This document shows positions 18,956 to 26,536 of a DNA stretch of 41,926 nt, piece after piece (position 1 is the first letter of the stretch; every line of letters begins with the position of its first letter). The stretch comes from RPQJ01 sp031404015 (GTDB lineage Bacteria > Pseudomonadota > Gammaproteobacteria > Steroidobacterales > Steroidobacteraceae): contig JANNGT010000359.1 of assembly GCA_031404015.1 (NCBI GenBank), positions 1 through 41,926 of the forward strand, given 5' to 3'. A program made the translations under genes and the position numbers. Below the pieces are notes generated by a model. It was not told the origin of the DNA and made no database searches. It saw only the letters and a program-made list of their open reading frames with translations.

Positions 18956-19865
18956 CGGCGTCACCCGAGACGCGCACACCCGACGCACGCTTGCCGCTGC
19001 AAGCCACCGTCACCTCGACACGGCCCGGCCGGTCGACGAAACGTCCCTGCAGGCCCACGAACGAGGCTTCATCGTTGACAGGCGTCAGCAGCCCGTAGTG
19101 CAGCAGGTACACGCCGAGCATGCCGTGCGCGTTGCCGCTCACCGGGTCTTCGGGCACGCCGATCACGGGGCAGAACATGCGCGACTCCGTCGTCGCCGGC
19201 TGCGCGCCAGGCTTCAACGCGAACACAAAAAAGCCATCGGCACCGACATGCGGCGTCAGGTGGATCAGCTGGTCCATCTGCGGCTGCAGCGAGTCGAGCG
19301 TGTCGGGTGACTGCAAGCCGATCATCAAGCGCGAGTTGGCGGTGCTCATCACCTGCACCGGGCAGGCCGGATGCAGGCTGGACGAGCTGATGCCCAGCGC
19401 ATCCAGCACCGGAGCCAGACGCTCTTCCGGGACGATGGGGCCGAATGTGGCGGGCGTCTGGTCGATCGTGACGCGGAGGTGCGGGGCCTTGCCGGTCACC
19501 TCGATGCCGACGATGCCCGCCGGCGATTTCTGCCGCACCTTGCCTCGCGGAATGCCGTCGGCCATCGCGCGCACGTAGTGCGCCGCAACCGTCGCGTGCC
19601 CGACGAAGCCGACTTCACGCCGTGGCGAGAAGAAACGCAGCTCGACGTCGTAATCCGGCGAGTCGGATCCGAGCACGAACGCCACCTCGAGTCCTGCGAG
19701 CTCGCGCGCAATGCGTCGCATCTCTTGATCTTCCAGCACGTCCGCGTCGAGCACGACCGCCGCAGGATTGCCGCAGAAGCGCTCCTGCGTGAAGGCGTCG
19801 ACGAGAAACAAGCGGCACTTGCGCTGGGTCATGGGCGGCAGGCTGTAAGAACGGGGGATGCGCAT
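18924..19865 (-). CDS. PhzF-family isomerase/epimerase-like protein
   Basis: The product belongs to the PhzF family, whose fold resembles diaminopimelate epimerase. Characteristic parts are FLVDAFTQERFCGNPAAVVL at the N-terminus, the catalytic-glutamate segment GLEVAFVL, RFFSPRREVGFVGHAT, and the C-terminal EDPVSGNAHGMLGVYL. The reaction is unknown outside phenazine makers, and there are no phenazine genes here. The start is unsure. ATG 19865 (313 residues) has GAGG four bases before it. ATG 19832 (302 residues) fits if the promoter-like TTGACG-17-ACTAAT (19892 to 19864, minus strand) is used. The gene diverges from the riboswitch-controlled thiamine operon. Confidence 0.88.
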   Translation of the reverse strand: MRIPRSYSLPPMTQRKCRLFLVDAFTQERFCGNPAAVVLDADVLEDQEMRRIARELAGLEVAFVLGSDSPDYDVELRFFSPRREVGFVGHATVAAHYVRAMADGIPRGKVRQKSPAGIVGIEVTGKAPHLRVTIDQTPATFGPIVPEERLAPVLDALGISSSSLHPACPVQVMSTANSRLMIGLQSPDTLDSLQPQMDQLIHLTPHVGADGFFVFALKPGAQPATTESRMFCPVIGVPEDPVSGNAHGMLGVYLLHYGLLTPVNDEASFVGLQGRFVDRPGRVEVTVACSGKRASGVRVSGDAVIVYEATLPL

Positions 19866-19923
19866 TAGTCCTCAGCCGTTGCGCCCCGTCAACAATTTCG
19901 AGGCCTGATAGCGCATTTGCCCC

Positions 19924-19929
19924 TATAAT
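19924..19929 (+). promoter_or_regulatory. Probable -10 box of the thiamine operon
   Basis: A perfect TATAAT lies here, eight bases before the first base of the riboswitch outer stem, which is the position expected for the -10 box. I see no good -35 hexamer 16-18 bases upstream, so an activator or only weak -35 contact is possible. Confidence 0.6.
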
Positions 19930-19936
19930 TCGCCTC

Positions 19937-20050
19937 ACCTTGGGGTGGCCCTGACTGGGCCTGAGATGTCGATCGCGAGCGCGAACCAGGCGCCGCACAC
20001 CGACGAACCCGTTGAACCTGATCCGGTTAGTACCGGCGTAGGGAGCAGGT
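19937..20050 (+). promoter_or_regulatory. TPP riboswitch (THI element)
   Basis: The conserved TPP aptamer parts are in order: GGGGTG (19942-19947), CTGAGA (19961-19966), ACCC (20007-20010), GAACCTGATCCGG (20014-20026), TTAGTACCGGCGTAGGGA (20027-20044). The hairpin CCGG-TTAGTA-CCGG is clear. The outer stem can form between ACCT (19937-19940) and AGGT (20047-20050). The ribosome-binding GGAG (20042-20045) and the ATG at 20052 sit at the 3' end of the aptamer. Ligand binding would therefore hide the ribosome site directly, which suggests translational control without a separate expression platform. Confidence 0.95.
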
Positions 20051-20051
20051 A

Positions 20052-22211
20052 ATGCATCGCAGATTGTTTCCATTTTGTTCGTATCCATCCAGAGCGGGCC
20101 ACGCGTCGCGCGGGCTGAGGCTCGCCCTGTGTGTGGCAGTTATTTGCATCACGGCAGCGCTACTGCTCCCCGCACCGGCGGCCCGGGGCGACACGCAGCC
20201 GCCATCCGCGTCCCCGCCGCGCCAGAGTCCGCCGCTCGAGGAGATCGTGGTCACTGCGTCGCTGCGCCAACAGAGCTCGCTGGAAATTCCCGCAAGCATC
20301 ACGGTGCTGGGCGCCAGCACGCTGGAGTCCGCGGGATTGCAGCACTTTAGCGATGTGCTCGGACTCGTTCCCAACCTGAATTGGTCGGGTGGCACGTCGC
20401 GGCCCCGCTTTTTTCAGTTGCGTGGCATTGGCGAACTGGAGCAGTACCAGGGCGCGCCCAACCCCTCGGTCGGCTTCCTGCTGGACGACATGGACCTCAG
20501 CGGCGTCGGCATGCCCGCTACGCTGTTCGACACGGCGCAAGTCGAGGTGCTGCGCGGTCCGCAGGGCACCAGTTACGGCGCAAACGCGCTTGCGGGCCTG
20601 ATCAAGATCAAGACGCGGGACGCGACGCCCACTTCCGACCTGCTCACAGAACTGACGGCCGGTGAGTATGGGACCTGGTCGGCCGGCGTGGCAGGCGGGG
20701 GCGCGCTGGGGTCGAATGGGTCCGCGTGGCGCGTCGCGGCGCAACGATTCGCGAGCGACGGCTTCCAGCACAATGCTTACCTTGATCGCGACGACACCAA
20801 CGGCCGCGACGAGTCGACGGTGCGCGGCAAGGTGCGCTGGGAAATCGGCGCTGGCTGGCATGCGGAACTCGCGGGCTTGCACGTCGACCTCGACAATGGG
20901 TTCGATGCGTTTGCGCTCGACAACTCGCGGCGCACCGTGACCGACCGGCCAGGCCGCGACGCGCAGCGGACCCACGGATTCTCGGCGGGCGTCACCGGTG
21001 AACTGGACGGCTACACACTGCGCAGTATCAGTGCGTACACGGGGTCGGACAGCGTGTACAGCTTCGACGGTGACTGGGGCAACGATGCTTATTGGGGGGA
21101 GTTCGCGCCGTACGATTATTTCTCGAGGTACCAGCGCGAGCGCTCCACGCTGAGCCAGGACCTGCGTCTCGCGGGTACCAGCGCAGACGTAGCATGGGTT
21201 GCGGGCATCTACGCGCTGAGGTTGGAGGAGGATTCGCTGCAGCGCGACGAGTTCGCCAGTGAACTGCTGCGCCCGCTGCTTGCGACCGAGTATGCCGCCA
21301 CGTCGCTCGCCGGCTATGGCGAAGCAGAGTGGTCATTGCCGCGCAATATTTCGTTGACGACGGGCCTGCGCATCGAAAGCCGTTCCGCTGATTACGCAGA
21401 CTCGGACGGCACGAACTTCGATCCGCGAGAGACGATGGTCGGCGGACAGGTTTCGCTGCAGGGTCCACTCGGTGCCAACCAGTGGTATGCAACGGTCGCG
21501 CGTGGCTACAAGGCAGGGGGCTTCAACATCGGTCAATTCGTGCCCGACGACCGGCGGCAATTCTCGGCCGAGTATTTATGGAACGCCGAAGCCGGCGTGC
21601 GCTTTGCCCACGACGACGCGCAGTTGCAAGGAGAGCTGTCGGTATTTCACATGTGGCGCGAGCAGCAGCAGGTGGCGACGTCATTCCAATTGGTGCCGGG
21701 CGATCCGCTGTCGTACGTGTTCTACACCGACAATGCAGCCCGCGGTCGCAACTACGGGCTGGAGGCGTCGCTCGCGTGGCGTCCGCTCGAACGATTGAGC
21801 CTCGGCGCGACGCTGGGCTTGCTCCATTCCGAATTCGTTGGCTACCAGTACGGCGACCGCGACCTGGACGGCCGCGACCAGTCCCATGCGCCCGAGTATC
21901 AGTATTCGTTGTCGGCACAGTGGGGCGGAGGCGAGGGCTGGATGGCGCGTGCCGACCTCAGTGGCTCGGCTGCGTTCTACTTCGACGCGAGCCACGACCA
22001 GCGTTCGGATCCGTATGCCGTGCTCAACCTGAAGGCCGGGTACGCGCGTGGCCCGTGGTCGGTGCAGTGTTGGGTGCGCAATGCCGCCGACACCCACTAT
22101 GCCGTGCGTGGTTTTTACTTCGGCCTGGAGCCACCTGAATTCGCCAACAAGCTGTACACCCAGGCCGGCGATGGACGGGTGGCCGGCATTACGCTGCAGT
22201 GGCGCTGGTAA
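20052..22211 (+). CDS. TonB-dependent receptor, probably for thiamine
   Basis: The 719-residue protein is a TonB-dependent outer-membrane transporter. It has a long signal region (hydrophobic LALCVAVICITAALLLPAPA, about residues 25-45), a proline-rich spacer and the TonB box EEIVVTAS near residue 62. The plug follows, with VLRGPQGTSYGANALAGLIKI, and then a beta-barrel. The thiamine assignment rests on context. A TPP riboswitch ends at its ribosome-binding site, and the next three genes are thiamine-binding, transport and kinase genes. Riboswitch-linked TonB receptors have been proposed as thiamine or precursor transporters in other proteobacteria. It should be repressed when intracellular TPP is high. 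Confidence 0.9.
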   Translation: MHRRLFPFCSYPSRAGHASRGLRLALCVAVICITAALLLPAPAARGDTQPPSASPPRQSPPLEEIVVTASLRQQSSLEIPASITVLGASTLESAGLQHFSDVLGLVPNLNWSGGTSRPRFFQLRGIGELEQYQGAPNPSVGFLLDDMDLSGVGMPATLFDTAQVEVLRGPQGTSYGANALAGLIKIKTRDATPTSDLLTELTAGEYGTWSAGVAGGGALGSNGSAWRVAAQRFASDGFQHNAYLDRDDTNGRDESTVRGKVRWEIGAGWHAELAGLHVDLDNGFDAFALDNSRRTVTDRPGRDAQRTHGFSAGVTGELDGYTLRSISAYTGSDSVYSFDGDWGNDAYWGEFAPYDYFSRYQRERSTLSQDLRLAGTSADVAWVAGIYALRLEEDSLQRDEFASELLRPLLATEYAATSLAGYGEAEWSLPRNISLTTGLRIESRSADYADSDGTNFDPRETMVGGQVSLQGPLGANQWYATVARGYKAGGFNIGQFVPDDRRQFSAEYLWNAEAGVRFAHDDAQLQGELSVFHMWREQQQVATSFQLVPGDPLSYVFYTDNAARGRNYGLEASLAWRPLERLSLGATLGLLHSEFVGYQYGDRDLDGRDQSHAPEYQYSLSAQWGGGEGWMARADLSGSAAFYFDASHDQRSDPYAVLNLKAGYARGPWSVQCWVRNAADTHYAVRGFYFGLEPPEFANKLYTQAGDGRVAGITLQWRW

Positions 22212-22254
22212 GTGCGGCACTTGCAGAAACCCTGCGTGACTCGAGGACACACCG

Positions 22255-22512
22255 ATGCGCACCGCCGTGGAAATCAGCCTTTATCCGCTGGACGCGAACT
22301 ACGTTCCGCCGATCAAGGATTTCATTGAGCGTCTCAACGCTTACCCGGACCTCGACGTCGTCACCAATGCGATGAGTACGCAGGTGGCAGGGGAGCACGG
22401 CGTCTTGTTCGCGGCCCTCGAGCGCGAGACGCGTCGCACCTTCAGCGCCGATCAGCGTGCTGTCTTCGTCATGAAACTGCTCGGTGGCGTGCCGACCTCG
22501 GACGAAAGTTGA
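22255..22512 (+). CDS. YkoF/MTH1187-type thiamine-binding protein
   Basis: The product has only 85 residues and matches the single-domain YkoF/MTH1187 family. The start VEISLYPLDANYVPPIKDFI, the NAMSTQV segment and the FVMKLLGG end are all characteristic. Proteins of this family bind thiamine or its pyrimidine moiety. There is no signal peptide, so the protein is probably cytoplasmic, perhaps buffering substrate or presenting it to the kinase. GAGGA seven bases before the ATG is a good ribosome site. The stop overlaps the pnuT start (TTGA). Its place in a TPP-riboswitch operon strongly supports a thiamine-related function. Confidence 0.88.
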   Translation: MRTAVEISLYPLDANYVPPIKDFIERLNAYPDLDVVTNAMSTQVAGEHGVLFAALERETRRTFSADQRAVFVMKLLGGVPTSDES

Positions 22513-23114
22513 CTCTTGCCGCGCAGGTGATCGAGGCATTCGCTGCCGTCCCGCTGATCGAGTGGGTGGCGGCCGTGCTGGCGTTGGGCTATCTCGGGTT
22601 AGCCATACGCCAGAGCGCGTGGTGCTGGGTCTTCGCCGTCGCGAGCGCCGTGCTGTACCTGGTGGTGTTCGCGCGCGCTGGGCTCTACATGCAGGCAGGG
22701 CTGCAGGTGTTCTACATGGGCATGGGAATCTACGGTTGGCGCACGTGGGGCGGCACCGGTGCAGTCGCGTCCATCGCCGTTTCCCGCTGGACGGGACGGC
22801 AACACCTGCTCGCGTGCGCGGGCATCGCGACGGTCGCCCTGGTGAATGGCGCGCTCATACAGCGCGGGGCGCAGTTCGCCTGGCTCCCCTACATCGATGC
22901 CGCCATTGCGTGGGGCAGCGTGCTCACGACCTGGATGGTCACGCGCAAGGTGCTGGAGAACTGGCTGTACTGGATCGTGCTCGACGCCGCCATGGCCGTG
23001 CTGTCGGCACGACAAGGCCTGGCCGCTACGTCAGTATTGTTCGGGTTGTACACCGCGCTCGCCGTGCGCGGTTACTGGCAGTGGCGCCGCGACGTGCCTG
23101 CGACCGCGCCGTGA
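22509..23114 (+). CDS. pnuT: Thiamine permease PnuT (PnuC family)
   Basis: The 201-residue inner-membrane protein is of the PnuC vitamin-transporter family, with about seven hydrophobic segments. Family features include the aromatic loop around VFYMGMGIYGWRTWGG, WLPYIDA in the middle, ENWLYWIVLDA and the terminal GYWQWRRD. PnuC-type proteins act as facilitators, and uptake is driven by intracellular phosphorylation. The kinase gene that follows fits that trapping role. The thiamine specificity (PnuT rather than the riboside transporter PnuC) comes from the riboswitch and neighbours. The TTG start overlaps the preceding stop (TTGA), and the stop overlaps the kinase start (GTGA). Confidence 0.9.
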   Translation: MTLAAQVIEAFAAVPLIEWVAAVLALGYLGLAIRQSAWCWVFAVASAVLYLVVFARAGLYMQAGLQVFYMGMGIYGWRTWGGTGAVASIAVSRWTGRQHLLACAGIATVALVNGALIQRGAQFAWLPYIDAAIAWGSVLTTWMVTRKVLENWLYWIVLDAAMAVLSARQGLAATSVLFGLYTALAVRGYWQWRRDVPATAP

Positions 23115-24034
23115 GCGCCGCAGCCGGACACGCAGCAGCATGGCATGCGGCGGAGCGCGCCGCTCGCGCCGCGCTGGCAACGCACGAGCAAACGGCTGAA
23201 CTCGCGACTGCCGTGCTCACGCCCATCGTCGGCAGCGTCAGCAACTTCGCCTGGCACGCCGTGGCCGGCAGCACCGAACGATTCGTGCGCCTCGCTCGAG
23301 CCGGCAACGAAGCGCTGGGCGCTGATCGCGTGGCGGAAGCGGCGATCCTGCGGTGCGTCGCTGCGGCCGGCCTTGCGCCCAAGGTGCTGCGCTGCGATCC
23401 GGCAGCACGGCTGCTGGTCACGCAGTGGATTACCCCCAACCGGATCGCGCGGTCGACACTGCAGGATGAAGTTTCGTTGGAGCAAGTGGCCGCGGCGATG
23501 GCGCGCCTGCATCGGCTCGACGTGCCTGCCGGGGTGCGCGAGGTGCGGTTCGACGAACAGGCGCGACGCCTCGAAGCTCGAGGCTCGCACGCACAGTCCG
23601 TGTTCACCGAGCTGGCGTCCGTCGTGTTCGAGCGACTCGCGCATGACGCGCCCGTGGTGTTGTGCCACAACGACCTCCACGCGCAGAACATCGTGTTCGA
23701 TACCGGCAACCGGCTCTGGCTGGTCGATTGGGAATACGCGGGGCTCGGGGACCCTGTGTTCGACCTGGCATCGTTCGCGAGCCAGTGTGCCCTTTCGCGT
23801 GACGCCGGCCAGCGGCTCTGCGACGAGTACATCCGGGCCGGCGGCAGGGTGGAGTGGTCGCGAGTCGAATTCGCCCGCTGGGCGTTCGATTACGTGCAGT
23901 GGCTCTGGTACGAAGGCCTGAGGGCGTCCGCCGAGCCAGGTCCGGACGGCGCCGAGGCCATGCGCAGGTCCCGTCGAATCGAACAGAGCTTGCTGGAGCG
24001 TGCATCCGGAGTCTTGCGCTGCAATAATCGCTGA
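23111..24034 (+). CDS. Thiamine-kinase-like phosphotransferase
   Basis: The 307-residue protein has the aminoglycoside/choline-kinase fold. The catalytic loop is CHNDLHAQNIVF (about residues 192-203). The metal-binding motif is LVDWEYAGLGDPVFDLASF just after it. It resembles ThiK-type thiamine kinases, although choline or another small alcohol cannot be excluded by sequence alone. In a TPP-riboswitch operon right after PnuT, phosphorylating incoming thiamine to trap it is the natural role. A further kinase to reach TPP would then be needed from elsewhere. The GTG start overlaps the pnuT stop (GTGA). A longer upstream in-frame reading crosses pnuT and was rejected. Confidence 0.84.
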   Translation: MSAAAGHAAAWHAAERAARAALATHEQTAELATAVLTPIVGSVSNFAWHAVAGSTERFVRLARAGNEALGADRVAEAAILRCVAAAGLAPKVLRCDPAARLLVTQWITPNRIARSTLQDEVSLEQVAAAMARLHRLDVPAGVREVRFDEQARRLEARGSHAQSVFTELASVVFERLAHDAPVVLCHNDLHAQNIVFDTGNRLWLVDWEYAGLGDPVFDLASFASQCALSRDAGQRLCDEYIRAGGRVEWSRVEFARWAFDYVQWLWYEGLRASAEPGPDGAEAMRRSRRIEQSLLERASGVLRCNNR

Positions 24035-24061
24035 TTCGATCAACGACTGACGGGTGCGAGC

Positions 24062-24379
24062 ATGGCGAAGATGGTGGTGACGGACCGCGACGGCAACGTC
24101 CACGAGGTCGAGGGACGGCTCGGCGTGAAGCTGATGGAGACGCTGCGCGAATTCGACTACGGCGTCACCGCCATTTGCGGTGGGCTCTGTTCGTGCGCCA
24201 CCTGCCACATTTTTATCAAGCCGGACTGGATGGCAAAGCTGCCGTCGCCGCAGGGTGACGAGAAGGAATTACTCGTGGAGCTGCAGCATTACGATGCGGC
24301 GACGTCACGCCTGAGCTGCCAGGTCGAGTTCTCCGCTGCGCTCGACGGCCTCGAATTGAAGATCGCCCAGGACGAGTGA
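24062..24379 (+). CDS. Putidaredoxin/adrenodoxin-type [2Fe-2S] ferredoxin
   Basis: The 105-residue protein matches the vertebrate-type ferredoxins. Cysteines at 39, 45, 48 and 86 sit exactly where putidaredoxin has its cluster ligands, with an additional cysteine at 43. The segment ICGGLCSCATCHIFI and the C-terminal RLSCQV are diagnostic. Such ferredoxins give electrons to class I P450s or other oxygenases. A P450 (35095-36351) and a Rieske oxygenase (24838-26202) are in this window, but no ferredoxin reductase is. It lies 27 bases after the thiamine-kinase gene on the same strand and may be the last gene of that operon or a separate unit. Its stop abuts the convergent MaoC-like stop as TGATCA. 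Confidence 0.93.
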   Translation: MAKMVVTDRDGNVHEVEGRLGVKLMETLREFDYGVTAICGGLCSCATCHIFIKPDWMAKLPSPQGDEKELLVELQHYDAATSRLSCQVEFSAALDGLELKIAQDE

Positions 24380-24841
24380 TCAGCCGCGCGACGTGCGCGG
24401 CCCTGTCTCGACGAGGTTGATGCTGCGGCAGGTCCAGGCGACCTCGCCATGCTGGTTCAACAGCGTGTAGCGGAATTCGACGATGCCACGGGTGGTGTCC
24501 GACGCCGACGGGCGCTTGGACAGGCATTCGAAGCGCGCGCGCAGCGTGTCTCCGGCACGCACCGCCACGGGCCATTTCACGTCTTCCCAGGCAACGCCGC
24601 AGATCCATGCGATGTCGCTGCTGATTGCGTGATCGAGCCGCCGCCACAGGGCCATCGTGTAGATGCCCGACGCGATGACTTCGCCAAACACTGAGTCCCG
24701 CGCCGCTTCCGGCTCCGCGTGAAAGTACTGCGGGTCGTACGCGCGCGAGAAGGCGAGCAGGGCGTCGAGCTCGACGGTTTCCTCGTGTGATTCGCGTGTT
24801 TCGCCGACGACGAGATCGTCGTAGTAGCGCCGCTCGCTCAC
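24380..24841 (-). CDS. MaoC-like hotdog-fold dehydratase
   Basis: The 153-residue protein is a single-domain MaoC-like hydratase/dehydratase. The start YYDDLVVGETRESHEETVE, the AYDPQYFHAEPEAA segment (aspartate and histidine positions of the R-hydratase motif) and FGEVIASGIYTMAL are typical. Members hydrate enoyl-CoAs or dehydrate hydroxyacyl-CoAs. The GTG start overlaps the stop of the Rieske oxygenase gene (GTGA), so the two are translated together and probably act in one pathway. It ends back to back with the ferredoxin gene, with no base between the stops. Confidence 0.86.
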   Translation of the reverse strand: MSERRYYDDLVVGETRESHEETVELDALLAFSRAYDPQYFHAEPEAARDSVFGEVIASGIYTMALWRRLDHAISSDIAWICGVAWEDVKWPVAVRAGDTLRARFECLSKRPSASDTTRGIVEFRYTLLNQHGEVAWTCRSINLVETGPRTSRG

Positions 24842-26202
24842 TTCTCGCCGTTGATGTAGCGGTCGATTTCGCGCTGGTAATGACGCAGCCGCGATTCCTG
24901 CTGGCTCCAGAGCGGCCCGCGGAAACCGCGGGATTTCTGTCCCCGCTGCACGGCCTCGACGAGGTCGACGTCCTGATTCAGCACGTCGCCGAGATCCGCC
25001 CGCGGCTCCCCGATGAAGTGATGCTCGATGCTCGGCCGCGTCGCCCCGGTCACGTCGGTGCCCTTCGGCAAGCCCATCCAGCCCGGCACCGAATACTTCG
25101 GGTCCTCGACGTAACGCACGAGCGTCATGTTGTCGTAGAAGAAACGCTCCGGGTCGGTCGGGTGCGGCTGGAAGCGCATGACGAAGACACCTTCCGGATG
25201 CATGCCGATCTGCACGTTCGGGAAATAGCCCGTCGCCCAGCTGTCGCTGAGCTGGCCGTCGGTGAATTTTTCATAGTGGTCGAGGCGGAGGCGCTTCGCA
25301 CGCTCGCGCTTGGCCTGCTGCACGGCGGTGCGCACTTCGAGCGCGGTGCCGGTGAACGAATCCGGGTCCATGCCGGCCTCGAGCATCATGTACTTGAGGC
25401 CTTCGTTGACATGCTCGCGATCGTGCATCCGATGACTCGGCGTGCAGATCGGCACGATCATGCGCTGGAAGCCATTGGGGTACGTGTCGTACTGCGAGAA
25501 GTCTTCCATCACGCCCTGCGTCTGCGGATGGATGTGGGGGAGGTGATAGGTCTCGTAGAACGCGTCGACGCCGGTCTTCCAGTTCGCCTGCCACTCGGTG
25601 CGGACGTGACGCACGACGTGCATCTTGTCGATCTGATAATTCTCGATGTAACCGTCCGGCAGGCCGATCCACTCGCGCAGGGGTGGAGCCTTGCCGTCCA
25701 TGTTGATGAAAATCAGGCCGCCGATCTGGTCGCAGCGTACCTCGGACAGGCCCGGCCGGTGTTCAACCAGCTTCGCGTCGAAGCTGTGCTCGTCGGTGAT
25801 GCAGTCAAGCTTGCCGTCGATGCAATACCGCCAGGCGTGGAATGCGCAGGTGAACTTGGCGACGCTGCCGCGCTCGTTGAGGGCAATCGGATTCGCGCGG
25901 TGCGCGCACACGTTGAAGAACGAGCGTATGCCGCCGTCTTCCTGGCGCACGACGACGAAGCTTTCGTGCCCATGGTTGAAGACGGTGTAATCGCCCTCTT
26001 CAGGAATGTCGGAGGTCACGCCCGCGAGCAGCCAAACGCGCGGCCACAGCAGCTTCCATTCCTTTTCCATGAATTCGCGCGAGTAGTAGCGCGAGGGATC
26101 CGGCACATCGAGGCCGTTGTCGGCCTCCGGCTGCTTGGCTTCGAGCGACCCAGCGGGGGCGCTGAGGTTCATCGGCCAGACGGGCTTGAGGTTGGCAGCC
26201 AT
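24838..26202 (-). CDS. Rieske ring-hydroxylating oxygenase, large (alpha) subunit
   Basis: The 454-residue protein is a Rieske non-haem iron oxygenase alpha subunit. The Rieske ligands are C99, H101, C119 and H122 (CAHRANP and CAFHAW). The catalytic iron histidines are H220 and H225 in ETYHLPHIH, with D213 just before them as the usual bridging residue. It would need a reductase or ferredoxin. No beta subunit is present nearby, so it may be an alpha-only type. GAGGAAACC lies before the ATG. A promoter-like TATATT (26245 to 26240) lies upstream. The substrate is unknown. It is the first gene of a two-gene unit with the MaoC-like protein. Confidence 0.93.
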   Translation of the reverse strand: MAANLKPVWPMNLSAPAGSLEAKQPEADNGLDVPDPSRYYSREFMEKEWKLLWPRVWLLAGVTSDIPEEGDYTVFNHGHESFVVVRQEDGGIRSFFNVCAHRANPIALNERGSVAKFTCAFHAWRYCIDGKLDCITDEHSFDAKLVEHRPGLSEVRCDQIGGLIFINMDGKAPPLREWIGLPDGYIENYQIDKMHVVRHVRTEWQANWKTGVDAFYETYHLPHIHPQTQGVMEDFSQYDTYPNGFQRMIVPICTPSHRMHDREHVNEGLKYMMLEAGMDPDSFTGTALEVRTAVQQAKRERAKRLRLDHYEKFTDGQLSDSWATGYFPNVQIGMHPEGVFVMRFQPHPTDPERFFYDNMTLVRYVEDPKYSVPGWMGLPKGTDVTGATRPSIEHHFIGEPRADLGDVLNQDVDLVEAVQRGQKSRGFRGPLWSQQESRLRHYQREIDRYINGEK

Positions 26203-26239
26203 GTCGGTTTCCTCGGGACGGGAACGGCGGGAGCGGTCG

Positions 26240-26268
26240 AATATAGCAAAGGGTCGAAAAAGAAACAG
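26240..26268 (-). promoter_or_regulatory. Candidate promoter of the Rieske-MaoC unit
   Basis: On the minus strand TATATT (26245 to 26240) is a good -10 box. The hexamer 17 bases upstream is CTGTTT (26268 to 26263), a weak -35 that forms one arm of the shared inverted-repeat motif. A regulator bound there would overlap the promoter. Confidence 0.45.
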
Positions 26269-26280
26269 GCTTGACTGTTT
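26263..26280. promoter_or_regulatory. Shared operator-like motif, site A
   Basis: The sequence AAACAGGCTTGACTGTTT is an inverted repeat, AAACAG-N6-CTGTTT. It lies 60 bases upstream of the Rieske oxygenase start. It differs from site C, read on the minus strand, at one position. Confidence 0.6.
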
Positions 26281-26387
26281 TCATGTTTTTGGCCGCTGGC
26301 CAGCAATTGTTGTTTTTATGCGTCAATATCGATTGGCAGATGGGAAAGCACGCAATTCATAGCGTCCCGGTGCGGTTACGCTCCATT

Positions 26388-26461
26388 ATTGCGTTGCACA
26401 AATGAAAAACAGTCATGTTTGCTTTTTTTCTCAGGCTGCTTTAAAAAGCGTGCAACGCAAT
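26388..26461. repeat. Perfect 12-base inverted repeat flanking site B
   Basis: ATTGCGTTGCAC (26388-26399) and GTGCAACGCAAT (26450-26461) are exact reverse complements, separated by 50 bases. Operator-like site B lies between them. The shorter GCGTTGCAC occurs again at 26488-26496 in direct orientation with the left arm. Two distant operators for a looping regulator, or a long-range RNA hairpin, are possible. Confidence 0.7.
26407..26420. promoter_or_regulatory. Shared operator-like motif, site B
   Basis: AAACAGTCATGTTT contains the core GACTGTTT on the minus strand (26414 to 26407) and has AAACA/TGTTT arms. It is 116 bases upstream of the TonB receptor at 26537. Read on the minus strand it matches site E at 12 of 14 positions. 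Confidence 0.5.
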
Positions 26462-26536
26462 GAACGTGATGGACCTTGAAACATCCGGCGTTGCACCGAG
26501 CCGCAGCTGCGGCACCACTGACCGGGGGATAGCTTC

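Larger units (their letters stand above)
26203..26536. other. Regulatory intergenic region between divergent Rieske and TonB-receptor genes
   Basis: This 334-base region has no convincing gene. It is richer in A and T than its surroundings, with several A/T runs. It holds two copies of the GACTGTTT-core motif (26263-26280 and 26407-26420), a perfect 12-base inverted repeat around the second copy (26388-26399 and 26450-26461), and a third partial copy of that repeat at 26488-26496. GGGGGA eight bases before 26537 is the ribosome site of the TonB receptor. Confidence 0.7.

Noticed and set aside
22484..23110. Upstream in-frame extension of the thiamine-kinase-like gene.
   Set aside because: It lies across pnuT in another frame and has no domain character. 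The GTG at 23111 overlaps the pnuT stop.
24377..24382. Back-to-back stops forming TGATCA between ferredoxin and MaoC-like genes.
   Set aside because: This is a neat but trivial result of zero spacing; there is no sign of a functional site.
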